NCBI GenBank assembly: GCA_029237695.1
Contig: CM055275.1
Coordinates: 10,056,899 to 10,120,898 of the forward strand
DNA from: Conchocele bisecta
Taxonomy: Eukaryota; Mollusca; Bivalvia; Lucinida; Thyasiridae
Reading direction: 5' to 3'
DNA length: 64,000 nucleotides
The position numbers and the translations under genes were made by a program. The notes under the pieces are model-generated. The model saw nothing but the letters and a program-made list of their open reading frames with translations, did no database searches and was not told the DNA's origin. Positions 24,218-36,574 of this stretch are shown here, piece by piece. Positions within the stretch are counted from its first letter, which is position 1. Each line of letters starts with the position of its first letter.

Positions 24218-25531
24218 CACAACAATGTGTAGTGTTGACCACTGGCAGTGCTGGTTGATCAGACTGGTGAAAATGGTATTGTTCACCATGTTCACAGTGT
24301 GTAGTGTTGACCAATGGCAGTGCTGGTTGATCAGACTGGTGAAAATGGTATTGTTCACCATGTTCACAGTGTGTAGTGTTGACCACTGGCAGTGCTGGTT
24401 GATCAGACTGGTGAAAATGGGATTGTTCACCATGTTCACAGTGTGTAGTGTTGACCACTGGCAGTGCTGGTTGAACAGACTGGTGAAAATGGGATTGTTC
24501 ACCATGTTCACAGTGTGTAGTGTTGACCACTGGCAGTGCTGGTTGAACAGACTGGTGAAAATGAAATGATTGTTCACCATGTTCACAGTGTGTAGTGTTG
24601 ACCACTGGCAGTGCTGGTTGATCAGACTGGTGAAAATGGGATTGTTCACCATGTTCACAGTGTGTAGTGTTGACCACTGGCAGTGCTGGTTGAACAGACT
24701 GGTGAAAATGGGATTGTTCACCTGTTCACAGTGTGTAGTGTTGACCACTGGCAGTGCATGGTTGTTAACAGACTGGTGAAAATGGGATTGTTCACCATGT
24801 TCACAGTGTGTAGTGTTGACCACTGGCAGTGCTGGTTGATCAGACTGGTGAAAATGGGATTGTTCACCATGTCACATGTGTGTAGTGTTGACCACTGGCA
24901 GTGCTGGTTGATCAGACTGGTGAAAATGGGATTGTTCACCATGTTCACAGTGTGTAGTGTTGACCACTGGCAGTGCTGGTTGATCAGACTGGTGAAAATG
25001 GGATTGTTCACCATGTTCACAGTGTGTAGTGTTGACCACTGGCAGTGCTGGTTGATCAAACTGGTGACAGTGTGTAGTGTTGACCACTGGCAGTGCTGGT
25101 TGATCAGACTGGTGAAAATGGGATTGTTCACCATGTTCACAGTGTGTAGTGTTGACCAATGGCAGTGCTGGTTGATCAGACTGGTGAAAATGGGATTGTT
25201 CACCATGTTCACAGTGTGTAGTGTTGACCACTGGCAGTGCTGGTTGATCAGACTGGTGACAGTGTGTAGTGTTGACCACTGGCAGTGCTGGTTGATCAGA
25301 CTGGTGAAAATGGGATTGTTCACCATGTTCACAGTGTGTAGTGTTGACCACTGGCAGTGCTGGTTGATCAGACTGGTGACAGTGTGTAGTGTTGACCACT
25401 GGCAGTGCTGGTTGATCAGACTGGTGACAATGGGATTGTTCACCATGTTCACAGTGTGTAGTGTTGACCACTGGCAGTGCTGGTTGATCAGACTGGTGAA
25501 AATGGGATTGTTCACCATGTTCACAGTGTGC
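24218..25531. repeat. 72-bp minisatellite, about 19 units
   Basis: The landmark gtgtagtgttgacc recurs every 72 bp from 24,227. Units are highly similar and carry tggcagtgctggttgatcag and gggattgttcaccatgttca. At least three units (near 25,066, 25,257 and 25,377) are 42-bp versions missing the same 30 bp, and one has a 3-bp insertion. Because 72, 42 and 30 are all multiples of 3, several frames stay open on both strands for up to 296 codons. No start context, splice sites or composition favour any one frame, so I treat these as repeat artefacts. Confidence 0.9.
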
Positions 25532-27504
25532 CGGTTAAATTTCGCAAATAAAAACGTTATCGCCGGAAAATAGAATTGTTAAAATTAAATTTTCCGGATG
25601 TCAAATCAATTTCCATTAAGACCCTCAATATCTAATCGTTTGCTCTGTACCCCATTATGTGCGTCATTCAGACATGACTGACGTCATAATTATAAGTACA
25701 TCAATAAGTCTACGCCATTTAAAATAAAAAAATGGCTGCTCCCAGTGATTCCAGTCAGGTATAAACGAATAAAATTGTTGTTCGTCGTGTTGATTATTAT
25801 TCGCAATCGCAGATCGCTATCCTTGCAGAACATGCTCCGAATGAAAATGGATGGGTCCGGTGAATTTTGAGAGTATATTTCGTTGAAAATAAACTGTAAT
25901 TTCACATTGTCGGTGACAAAATATAAACCATTCTTTATCGAACTATGTTCTGAGCGCCAAAGTGTGTTTGATGCAATTTATCTCCTTTTGAAGGCTAAAT
26001 GAATTAAGTTGATTTAAATGCTGTTTTACAATTTTGACAGGATAAGTAGAATATGGTCGAGACGCTAGTTTTTGGGTTAGTCGGCGATATCGGGGTATTC
26101 ACATATTTTGAAATTTATAGACATGTGTGCAGCCGCTATGTGCGTTACGTCAGGTGATTAAAATAGCATGTCTTTACTACGTACATTAAGTCCTTTAACA
26201 ATGTCTGAGTCCGCCATTAATCTGCTCTTTAATATTGTTAAAATCATAAACATGATAAACAATAGAAAAGTTTCGAGTTTTCCTTCACTGTATCTCATTC
26301 ATCTGCGAAATGATCAACAGCCAATGAAAACTCGGACGAATTCGCAGATTTATTACACTTTCGGAACATACCTCGAAAACTCCAACCATAAATAGAGGAT
26401 CTCAAACGAGTTTCCATTTGATATGAGATTTATGAAACGAGTCACGCACCGAGCATTTATGCACCGAGCCTCTGGCGAAACCAACATTACTATCCTACTC
26501 TCTGTGCCTGGGAGAGAATGAGCCGAACAATCAACGGCTAAATCTAATCCGCAGTAACTGTTGCTCCCTCAATACACGACCTCAATACACAGCATCTGTG
26601 TGTCAGGTGTGGTGTGTGTCCGACCACAGGTGAAGTGACGGCCACCTGGTGGTATATAAATACATTAAATATACAAAACGAGGATGGCCGCGGCCTGCAT
26701 GTCGAGCCCGCCGAGGCATTTTATGGTCTCAGAGTGTATTTATTTGATGTTTGATGCCCACTAAACATACAAAGTTTCAAGCAAATCTGACTTACGGTTA
26801 CAGAGATAGTAGATATGTGAAAACTTTAACGCAAATTTTTACAGAAACTTTAACGCAAACATTTGACCTTGACCTTAAACTTTTGGCTACTACAAACATT
26901 AAATCTAAAACAAGATTTATATGCAAGAACTTTTTCATCAAAAATTTACCCTCCCCAGATATATAGTAGGCAGGTTTCAGATTAAATTGTTCGTTTATTT
27001 CACTCGCCCCTCACATCCTCGACACCACAACCCCCCCCAAACCCCCCCCCGCCCCCCCCCCCCCGCCAACGTCTTATAATTAAATTCCCATAGGAACATT
27101 GTATTCGCAATAAAATCAATTACATATATATATATATATATATTCGAATTTCATGAAAATAAGAAAATGGAGTGTGACCTTTTTGTTATATATTTTTTAG
27201 ATTTATTGCATTTAATATTCAAATGTTCGTCGGCAGAAACATGTGGAACAGACAGTAATCCGCTTCATCACGTTTTGCGCATATCTGAGACCTAATGACT
27301 TGAAGGACCCCACATACAGGTAATACACATCGATATCCATGATATATAATCACGGTGTGTTAGCACCACTCATTTGAAATATTTCACTGAGATGGTTCAA
27401 ATGAATGGAATGACCACCATAAATTATACTTCTATCTTGAAATAAACAGGATATAACAATATTTTTCATGAAAATGTATCCTAAATAAACTGCCATTGAA
27501 CATA
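25532..27504. other. Non-coding stretch
   Basis: Contains a ggccgcggcctgcatg motif at about 26,687 shared with 4,742, a poly-C rich patch at 27,030-27,065 and an (AT)n run at 27,123-27,144. A stretch at 26,755-26,960 has dispersed-repeat character (actttaacgcaaa repeated). No gene recognised. Confidence 0.45.
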
Positions 27505-27530
27505 CAGTAGAACCTCTCCAAACCGGACAC
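27505..27530. mobile_element. Possible pogo/Tigger-type element end
   Basis: cagtagaacctctccaaacc followed by ggacaccc resembles the terminal repeat of pogo/Tigger-like DNA transposons. Only one end is seen and no partner was found, so this is a weak call. Confidence 0.3.
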
Positions 27531-28507
27531 CCAAACAAATTTAAATTTGTATTCTTAATTATGGTGGCTTCAGTTTAGAGTTATCTAGTATATTAATCTG
27601 TGTTCTTGTCCTGAAATCACACCTCATTTCTTGGAGTGCTTATTTGTTTTACACCATTTGCTCGGAATAGATGTACAACTGTGAAACCACATGGGTTGTT
27701 ACTAGATGTCAGATAGATATAGCTGCTCAACTGACCAATGGTCAGATCATATGATCTAAAAGCCACTTTGTAATCAGATTATATACATCATGATTTGATT
27801 GGGATAATTAAACAGTTATGAAACTGCAATCTTTCAGATCTCCGGAGAGAATCACGTTAGCCCTTTATTAACGTTATTAAAGGCACTCGGTCGCAGATGT
27901 GCATAGACAGGGATACAACAGAATATTAAAATAGTTTAATTGTAATGTCTGTCTGTTTATGTTTTGAAAGTGTTGTAAGAGTTTCTCAAATCACCTATAA
28001 TTTCTGTTTGCCTACAGCTAATATCTCCATATTGCACACATGCATTACTTAGTAACGAAACACCATTCCGCATGGCCAAATCACATTTGTTTTCATTCGG
28101 ACTCTTGATATATATGCTTAACAGGTGCCATGATACATAAGACCAACTAATACATGCATGTATGATGTACATGCATCTTGATATGATATCATATGAGTAA
28201 ACAACACATTCATTGCTAAAAGAAAACGTATATATTTCTTTCACTTTTGTATACAAATGAACATCCATATTGTCACATACTACATTCCTAAATTAGATTT
28301 ACAATCGTGTCATATTTAGAGGTCCGACAACAAATACATACATGTATTATGACAATAATGTTCATTCATTTTTAGATAGTCTTATGACCACTACAAGAGT
28401 ATGATTTAATTATAGGCACTCACTGATTTACCAGTTATTTAACCGTTATTACCAGCTGGGACATTTTATACATATATATTTCAAACTGACAGTTTACTTT
28501 TCTTCTG

Positions 28508-29188
28508 CAGTTTGTTTATTACGGTTTGCTAATTGGATGAAGGAACATCTCGAAATCACAGATGTGCTATGGTTCTCGGATGTAGCTCATTTTTATTTGA
28601 ATGCGCAGGTAAACAAGAAAAACTGTCGTTATTGGGGCAGTGAAAAACCAAACATTTATATTGAGAAACCCTTACATGGCGAGAAACTTACCGTATGGGC
28701 AGCAATAAGTGCTAAGGGAATAATCGGACCATTCTTCTTCGAGGATGAGTTTGGGGATCTTGAAACAATCAACAGCGAACGTTTATTTGAATATCCTAAG
28801 GAGTAAATTTATGCCGGCCTTACGCAGGAAAGGTATAGACATCAGTAGCATGTGGTTTCAGCAGGACAGTGCAACCCCGCACACAGCACTACGCGTCATT
28901 GCGTGGCTTGAACAGAAATTCGGAGACAACTTTGTTTCATTCAAGACGAAAAATGAGTGGCCGCCCCATTCTCCGGACCTGAGCCCTCTTGACTTCTATC
29001 TCTGGGGATATTTAAAAGACAGAGTTTACAACCCCTTACCAAACAACCTAGATGAACTGAAAACGGCTATTCGCAGGGAAATGAGGAAAATCACTACAGG
29101 AACGTGTGAATCTGTCACCAGAATTTTTAAGGAACGTTTAGACGTTGTCATCTCACAAAAAGGACGTCATCTTGAACATATACTATAG
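28508..29188 (+). pseudogene. Mariner-type (IS630-Tc1-mariner) transposase, truncated and frameshifted
   Basis: The C-terminal catalytic part of a DDE transposase, in two frames. The first (open from about 28,508, in frame with 28,537-28,806) has WFSDVAHFYLN, the usual first catalytic Asp region. The usual DE after the Ser is DV here. The second (about 28,780-29,188) has WFQQDSATPHTA and PPHSPDLSPLDFYLWGYLKD. Forty-one residues separate the second and third catalytic Asp, so the spacing is DD41D. A 1-base indel near 28,778 joins the frames. The N-terminal helix-turn-helix domains are absent; sequence before 28,508 does not look coding, although ttcttctgcag there resembles an acceptor. The tail stops at 29,186-29,188. 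A terminal-repeat-like ctgagacaccctgta follows. It cannot make a working enzyme as it stands. Confidence 0.85.
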
Positions 29189-29336
29189 ATATGAACTAGA
29201 AAATATGTTCATGTCAGGTGGAAAATGTGTATGTATTATATGTCAGAAAAAACATTATTATGTGTACAATAACATGTTGTGTTCATTATTACTGCATTGT
29301 TCTCGAAGAAATAAATAATGCGCCTGCAAATGGTAT

Positions 29337-29361
29337 CAGATATTCTGAGACACCCTGTATG
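29337..29361. mobile_element. Probable 3' terminal repeat of the mariner-type element
   Basis: tattctgagacaccctgtat resembles the 'acagggtgtc' ends of this superfamily, and TA follows it. No matching 5' copy was found upstream of the transposase, which fits loss of the 5' half. Confidence 0.45.
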
Positions 29362-31380
29362 TTATCACATTATTATTGCATGCTATGCAGATTTAATTAA
29401 TGCTTATTTCTGTATTATTTCATCTATAAACTATAACATTATCTAGCGGCGCTTTCAGATCGCTGTTCAGTTTATTTCAACACCATGGCATCTAAAATAA
29501 TAGAAACGTTTAATATGACTGATCACTAGCAGCAGACGCCGTTCAGCGGAAGTTGCTGGTTATATACTATAATTTCTACTACACTATTGCACAAAACATT
29601 TTAACATTTGAATTGCACCGCTGCCTCTTTACTATGGATACGGTCATGAATACACGTATATAATGTGCACCGAGGTCAATGTCACTGGGGACTTGTGTTC
29701 TAATATCAAGCTGAATATATTACAGTTTTATGTAGATATTCAGGTTAAATAGGGTTTCGAACCCGTTGCTTGGCTTATTATCACGACTATACACTACTGT
29801 GCTCTTGTACACCGTATGCGGCTAAATATTTCTGATGATAAACATTTTTTTTTATAAATGATAAATGATGACTGATCATCTTTTTGTTTTAAACTGTACA
29901 AGTGTAGTATTAGAATGGGTAAACTTTGGAACATTTAGCCTTCCGCCTTCAATACAGCGGTAAACCCTATCAATTGCCGTAGCTAATGCCTCTTCCGGAA
30001 TAGATTATCGGTGTATCATGTGTATCAAGTATCCGATTGTGAAATTAGCACCATGCCACTTGCCGCTGCTTGCAAACTGACCAGCTGTGCTCAGTAATTA
30101 TTTTTTTCAAATGGACAAACGGCTACGTTTCACTTTCATCTGCAATAATACACTACGTGCCCCAAATTCGTGTAATGCGCCAATACCTCCATAAACCGGA
30201 TACATATGCAGTGATTTGTTTACCAGCGCATCGCGCGGCAAGTACACACAATAGTTGACACACCAACATTCGGAATTATTATTATTATTTCCATAGGACA
30301 TACCATTTTATCAGAAGGGACCTCAACCTTTAAAAGTGTCAGATTATAGACTACCTATGTATTGAATTACCAGTATGTTCGGCTTAGATAGACTTAATTA
30401 TAAGATACGCAGCCTGATAAGTGTCTACACTGGTCACAAAAGTACATTGTAAATATAAAATCGATAACAGTAACATGATGGCAGTAAACATTTCATTAAA
30501 ACGAGAGTAGAAATCAAAAATTTACAAAACATATGTCGCTTCTGCGAACAAACAACAAACCTATACAAACAAAAAAGACGTAGTACGCAATAATAGTTAG
30601 GCACTGCATGGGTCTCAGATTTCACAGAAAGCAACTCTAGTTATTTTTAAATATTATAAACACGTTTTTCAATCGATGGTTACTAATTTACTTTAGTTAA
30701 TGTAATTACTCTAGCGTCTATAATGGAAACTTCTTTCTAAATGGTGTATAATAAATATGACCATTTCACAACAAAATATAGACATTTTACAATTTTCCTT
30801 ACTGGTAGGCCTACACGTACACCACCGCCTGCGCTAATCTGGTCAATATTTGTAAATTCTTCTTATTTCAAAATACCTGATAGTGTACTTGAAATCAAAT
30901 AGCTTGATGGGTGTAAAGGCCGAGGCTGAAAATACTCAATAAATGCAGGGTGGTTAAAAATATGTCCCCACATTAAATAGAGATAACTAGTGTTCTAAGC
31001 AAGATAATCATTCAAACAAAAGTTTATTACAAAGTAATATATTGTAGCATTTTACTCATTATATATTCTTACTAATTACGTCACTACTTGCATGGTATGA
31101 CGTTACAATATTAAATGTATGATATTACAGATATTTCAAAGAATTCATGGAAATTGGTCGGAAACGGTTACGAATGTTGAAACGCGACCGATAGCATCGG
31201 AAAATGATAATGCAATGTTACGGCTGACTGTTTAAACCAGTAACCTTATACAACGGTAAGATTATGGCCTTGGTCGTTCGCACTTGGGAAGACGTAAATA
31301 ACATACAATAATCTCATTAAATTCAGCTCAGGTCAGTTATACAAACAACCTTGCTCCCCAGACAATATTAGGACACACAA
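29362..31380. other. Non-coding stretch
   Basis: Contains a B-box-like gggtttcgaaccc at 29,752-29,764 with an irregular tRNA-like context on the minus strand, probably a SINE remnant. Otherwise AT-rich with no recognisable exon. Confidence 0.4.
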
Positions 31381-31383
31381 TTG

Positions 31384-31556
31384 TATAAATATCCAGGTTG
31401 CTGGCAGTCCTGCCACACACCAGAGATAACAGCAGTATCATGGCACATGTAGCCGGGTTACACATCACAATAGCTCCCGACTCCTCTGTGCCCACTGCTT
31501 GTAATTCTCCGGAGTATTGCCTTCATATGACTATCAGTGGCGAAAATGGGATATAA
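31384..31556 (+). promoter_or_regulatory. TATA box followed by a 38-codon ORF, possible truncated first exon
   Basis: tataaat at 31,384-31,390 is followed by an ATG at 31,440 and a 38-codon frame (MAHVAGLHITIAPD...) ending at 31,554-31,556. TATA-to-ATG spacing is reasonable for a short 5' leader. The stop falls in the head of a pearl-like element (atataaaagccgtccgtccg), so the original exon may have been longer and cut by that insertion. I do not recognise the protein, and chance is a real alternative. Confidence 0.25.
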
Positions 31557-32014
31557 AAGCCGTCCGTCCGTCTGTCCATCTTCAACCAGGTATATTTGTG
31601 CGAACAAGAGATAATTGTGCAACATTTTTTTCTTGTGCAGACTAGTTACAGGTGCACAAGTAAGTGTGTTTGCAAGTATACCGCAGTGTGTACGTCCGTC
31701 CGTCCGTCCGTCCGTCCGTCCGTCCGTCGTCCGTCCGTCCGTCCGTCCGTCCGCCCGCCCGTCATTTTTTCCATTCGCCTATAACTTCTGTACTGTATGA
31801 TATTTTGGCTTAATACTTCGTGTATATGTTCAATATCATCCATAATTTCATTCCCTGTCCTTTCCATGCCCAAGTTAAAGGTCAAATAACTTATAAATTT
31901 GCGTCCAGTCGATGCGTGCGCGTTTCTCCATTATCCTATAACTTGTTTGATATAATACCAATTGGATTGAAACTTCAGGTGCATGTTTGTTATCATCCAT
32001 ATTTCCATTCGCCA
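31552..32014. mobile_element. Pearl-like element with (GTCC)n, cut by the gap
   Basis: A (GTCC)n microsatellite (about 31,693-31,755) is followed by two units starting ccattcgcctataact and ccattatcctataact, about 157 bp apart. The second runs into the N block. The tandem repeat probably caused the assembly break. Confidence 0.6.
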
Positions 32015-32514
32015 NNNNNNNNNNNNNNNNNNNNNNNNNNNNNNNNNNNNNNNNNNNNNNNNNNNNNNNNNNNNNNNNNNNNNNNNNNNNNNNNNNNNNN
32101 NNNNNNNNNNNNNNNNNNNNNNNNNNNNNNNNNNNNNNNNNNNNNNNNNNNNNNNNNNNNNNNNNNNNNNNNNNNNNNNNNNNNNNNNNNNNNNNNNNNN
32201 NNNNNNNNNNNNNNNNNNNNNNNNNNNNNNNNNNNNNNNNNNNNNNNNNNNNNNNNNNNNNNNNNNNNNNNNNNNNNNNNNNNNNNNNNNNNNNNNNNNN
32301 NNNNNNNNNNNNNNNNNNNNNNNNNNNNNNNNNNNNNNNNNNNNNNNNNNNNNNNNNNNNNNNNNNNNNNNNNNNNNNNNNNNNNNNNNNNNNNNNNNNN
32401 NNNNNNNNNNNNNNNNNNNNNNNNNNNNNNNNNNNNNNNNNNNNNNNNNNNNNNNNNNNNNNNNNNNNNNNNNNNNNNNNNNNNNNNNNNNNNNNNNNNN
32501 NNNNNNNNNNNNNN
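32015..32514. other. Assembly gap, 500 N
   Basis: Exactly 500 undetermined bases, a usual placeholder length. Open frames running through it are meaningless. It separates the two sides of the inverted structure, so their relative order and orientation depend on the scaffolding. Confidence 1.
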
Positions 32515-33130
32515 AGTCTGCCTTACAATAATTCGCATGTGCGGAATGGTGGTACATGTAGGTGCGAAACGATCCGCCTGTAAACGATCCGGGCCGAACA
32601 GGTACATGTATTAGCGATATTTTAAAAGGGACGAAACAAGGCCGCCTCGAAGCGATCGGGGCCGAACAGGTATTCGCGTTAAAACGTGTAACCGTTGTAC
32701 ACGTTTCAACGCTTTCATATAGCTACACGCTTCCAGGTAAAGCGTTGTACACGTTTCAACGCTTTCACCTCGCTACATATGTATACGCCAAAGCGTGTTA
32801 TACGCCTTGAAGCTAAACGTATTACACGCTTTAAAACGGTTTGACAACGTGTACGAACCGTATTATACGTTTAAACAACATATACAACGCTTTTAAACTA
32901 AACGGTTTGATAATATGTATTACACGTGTAGGAACCGTATTATACGTTTAAACAACGTATACAACGCTTTTAAACTAAACGGTTTGACAATGTGTATTAC
33001 ACATGTACGAAACGTATTATACGTTTAAACAACGTATACAACGCTACAGCAAACCATTGCGTTCGCGTTGCGTTCGCGTTGAGTTTGCAAGTGTTGTCTA
33101 CGGTGGAACAAAAACCCAGACTGCACTGTA
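32515..33130. repeat. 77-bp tandem repeats beside the polymerase element
   Basis: The mark aaccgtattatacgtttaaa recurs at 32,856, 32,933 and, with one change, 33,010: a 77-bp period over about 2.5 units. Diverged relatives (acacgtttcaacgctttca at about 32,700 and 32,747) lie upstream. Nearer the gap, two copies of ggccgaacaggta lie at about 32,592 and 32,660. The base composition differs from flanking DNA. Since it sits directly after the polymerase gene, it may be the terminal region of that element. Confidence 0.6.
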
Positions 33131-33141
33131 ACACGCGTCTT

Positions 33142-36100
33142 TTATCGTAGTACGCCGAGTCCTAATTGTTGTTGACTGTACGTTTTCATAACGCCGTCTT
33201 TCATTTTGAATCCTCTGTTTTGTGCTACATCTATAATGTGTTTTCCATCTTCTGTAGTTTCACTTAGTACTCGTTTATATCTATCCCAATTTAAATTGTT
33301 TGTTCTCTTGGACATTCCTTTCGCAGAGTTTTTATTAATTAATTCTTTAGAATTATCAAAATTAGTGGAATTAAATTTTTTTACGAAATAACACTTACTA
33401 GATAACGCTAATGCCCTATCTCCGCTAAATTCCATTTTGAAAAGTCTGTGCTCTCTTTCGCTCCATTTATCCCAAGCCAACCATTTATTTTTTTATTTTT
33501 CATTTTTCTCGTCTAGTAAGTTAGGTCTAATCAATTCCTCTATTGTTTTTCCACTAACTCCTATATACATACTATCCGTGTCCATCTGTATTAATTCAAA
33601 TGTCTTCTCTTTTTACGTATTTGTCTAGAATTTCGTAGTAAAATTCCAACATTCTTAATGTAGCTAGTTGATAAACCGCGATTCCACAGTGGAAGGGTCT
33701 CTTTACTGCACACCGAGGTTTTCGGGAAGATGTTTCGTACGCATCTCCTATCTCTTCCAAATCGTCAAAGAATGCAGATCTTAATGCTTTGTCAACACAG
33801 GTTTCGTCTTGCGTATATGTAGTTTTTAAATGTCTCTCTGTTGCCTCTATCATTTTTCCACAACACGAGTTTCCTAATAATTTCATTATATCCGCTACTG
33901 GTTTCTTATTTGGTTCTACATCGCCCGTTCGTCTTGCGGCTGTAACTTCTTTTGCCAACCATTCGAATGGTTTTCCGCTAATATAATCTATAACCCGATG
34001 AACTCCAGTTATTTCTAGGACGTGTTTTAAATACCATTTCAATAGTGGTGCGTACAACAATACTTTAGTGGCGGTCATAGATCCCACCAATTTTTTTCCA
34101 TCTCCTCTTGTTTGGCCGGTATCATCCAAATATTTTAACATGTGTGTGGGAACTTCATCAACCTCTACAACACGATTTATAAAAAGTGGAGACATTTCAG
34201 AAAACTTATCTTTTAAGTTATTGGGAACCTCTATATCCACCTCCGCAAACCCAAACCAGTCTCCATATAAAACTCTTTTACAAAACTTTTTAATAAATTT
34301 AGGGTTATGTGGGTTATCTGTATGGTGTATAGTTTATCTCCCACACGGCATCTCTTTATTTAATTTAACGTAGATAAATATAACGCGCTTGCATCATACC
34401 CCAAAACAGCCTTGCAAGGTTTGGAACCAACTCTAATATTTCAAACACCGGCTTCTGCATATCGTGTAAATACTATTGATGGACCACCAACTAGAGCGTC
34501 TTTCATCATTTCGTATGTTTCTTCTTTTGGTGCATATAGAGCATCCTCCGGTATAATCGTCTTTGAAGATTGTTGTTCTTTAATGGTTCCTCTCAATAAA
34601 TATTGTATAGCTACTCCAGGTAGTGTTACCGCATCTTTGAAAATATCCACACCTCTGTGTTTATAAAATTCACACATTTTCTCCACCGCTTCTAGGAACA
34701 ATGCTACTTCTAAATCGTTATAATATTTCAACCAATCTCTGAAGGTTTCCATATTCTCTTCTTCGAAAATTCTACGACATTTGCTTAATTCTGTTTCATC
34801 TAGTAACATTTTCCCAGATAGTTTGGAATACCAATTCTCTATATCAGGTAGTCCTGGGTAATCCAGTTTGTCTGGAGAATCGAACCACTCGTAAGGAAAG
34901 AAAGATTTCTGTCCTTTGCAGTCGTAGGCTTTTATCCAACTATCGTCATTACACCAGGTCCTAGGTAAAGTATTACATCAAGAAATCTAAACTCTGGAGT
35001 AAATAGAAATATTGTTGCGTTTGCACGTTTTCCGACCATTACTTTCTTTGTTGTTGATGCCAGTTCGCCTACTAGATATTTCTTTATTAAGTTTATATCG
35101 TACTTACTGCTGTTAAAACCTATAACCGGTACTTGATATATCCACTGTTCGATCTTGGCGATTTGGTTTTTACGTAAATGTTCTGTATTAAACCCATATC
35201 TTAACCATACTTCTTCTCTTATAGCTTTTCCCCTGACTTTAAAATCTTCTAGGAATTTTTCTATAAGTTTTGCGGGATCTTTATCACAAATATGAGTTAC
35301 TGTTCCTGAGAAATTATCTCCTATGCTAACGCTTACCGGAACGTGCTCAGCTTCGTATTCTAAACTATTACCGAGAGTTTCAAATTCTGGGTTGAGATAT
35401 GCCTCAAAATCGTATACTATCTGATATGGATAAAGAGTAGTGTCGCAACCGATCTTTATGTCTTTACCCGTCCTTTGGAATTCGCATTCCCACATAACTA
35501 CTAGGTTGAAATCTTTGCTTCTTCTAATAAATGTATCTCTTCTCATAGTGGATGCGCGTTCTTCTTTTCTATGCTTTGCATGAATCTCACACCCGTGCCA
35601 TGCAGTAACAGCCGTGATATTGATATACGGTATTGGTTTCTGTACAGTATCCATCTACTGGAGCTCCTAAAATCCATCTTTCGCCCCCGTGTCCGCACTG
35701 TTCGTGGTGAATGTGAATTCCCTCCTGCTTTTCCACAGAGTGCATCCAATCGATCGCCCCATAACTGTTAGAACTTTTTGGGTAGAACGTTTTCTCGAAC
35801 GACGAACGCAGGCGCTCTAAATAAGTACCATCACATTTTACTTGTCTCACCTTTCATACATTTTGGTCCGTGTCTCTTCATATTACTCGCTTTCGTGAAT
35901 TTCTGTTTGCAATTATCGCAGGCGTAAATTTTAGATCGGTTTTTAAGGTTTTTTATCATAAATGCGTGATTATTAAACAGTCCTATTGTCATTGGTTTAT
36001 TACCTATTGCCTTATAGTGTGCTGGTACCTTTTTCAACCACCATACGCCACATTCGGTGGGTTGATATACTTCTATACCGATTTTAAAAAATTCTTCAAC

Positions 36101-36345
36101 CTTTTTCAGATCTGAAAAAGGTATTGGTGAAACCACATTACTACCGAAATATTGCTTACTAAGTTCTTTTGCCTTGTCCGTGCATCTGTCAGGTCTTTTA
36201 CCTGTCATATGCATAGCTAGATACCTGAACAGACAAAGGTCGTCATTATACTTATCCAAAGAATACATACCTTTTCTATTCCTCAACCATTCTGGAAGTT
36301 CTCCTCCTGCCGTTTCTTTTGATTGTAGTCCCAAATTTACTGCCC
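33142..36345 (-). pseudogene. Family B DNA polymerase (DNA_pol_B_2 type), decayed
   Basis: A replication polymerase of the protein-primed kind found in Polinton/Maverick, adintovirus-like and related elements, broken into several frames. In order on the minus strand: a region with LCLFRYLAMHMTGKRPDRCT and a C2H2-like CDNCKQKFTKASNMKRH (36,334-35,831); an endonuclease-like YQYHGC segment (about 35,620-35,600); the exonuclease with YDFEAYL and GFNSSKYDINLIK (35,654-34,932); motif A YDASALYLS (about 34,390); motif B KLLGNSCCGK (about 33,860); motif C MDTDSMY (about 33,585); and a C-terminal tail ending at 33,142. Reading-frame breaks lie near 36,340, 35,840, 35,610, 34,940, 34,400-34,240 and 33,596, and a stop lies near 33,500. 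The Tyr usual in motif B is Cys. It is clearly inactive as written. Confidence 0.85.
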
Positions 36346-36376
36346 TGTATTAGCTTTACAAAAACCTCTACCCATC

Positions 36377-36547
36377 TTACAAACTTCCACTTTGTATTTG
36401 GTCTGTCATTTTATCGGACATTATTCGTGTTTGCTCCTTATCTAACAACCAATTTTTAACGGTTTTCATTGATGATAGTGGTTCGCTACCACCGAGATTT
36501 TTGTGCATTATTATAGTTATAGGTTTTCCATTTTTAGTTTCCTCCAT
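36377..36547 (-). pseudogene. Fragment between the SAP-like ORF and the polymerase
   Basis: A 56-codon frame starting at 36,547 contains KTVKNWLLDKEQTRIMSDKM and ends at 36,377. I do not recognise it. It lies in the same direction between the two larger frames and probably belonged to one of them before frameshifts, most likely as the N-terminal part of the polymerase polyprotein. Confidence 0.4.
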
Positions 36548-36574
36548 ATGTTCTATCTTGTAAGAATATGAATA

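Noticed and set aside
24683..25573. 296-codon ORF (and 268- and 200-codon opposite-strand ORFs) as repeat proteins
   Set aside because: All come from the 72-bp minisatellite, whose period keeps several frames open on both strands. There is no favoured frame and no start or splice context.
31820..32614. Long ORFs across 32.0-32.5 kb
   Set aside because: They run through 500 N and contain no real sequence there.
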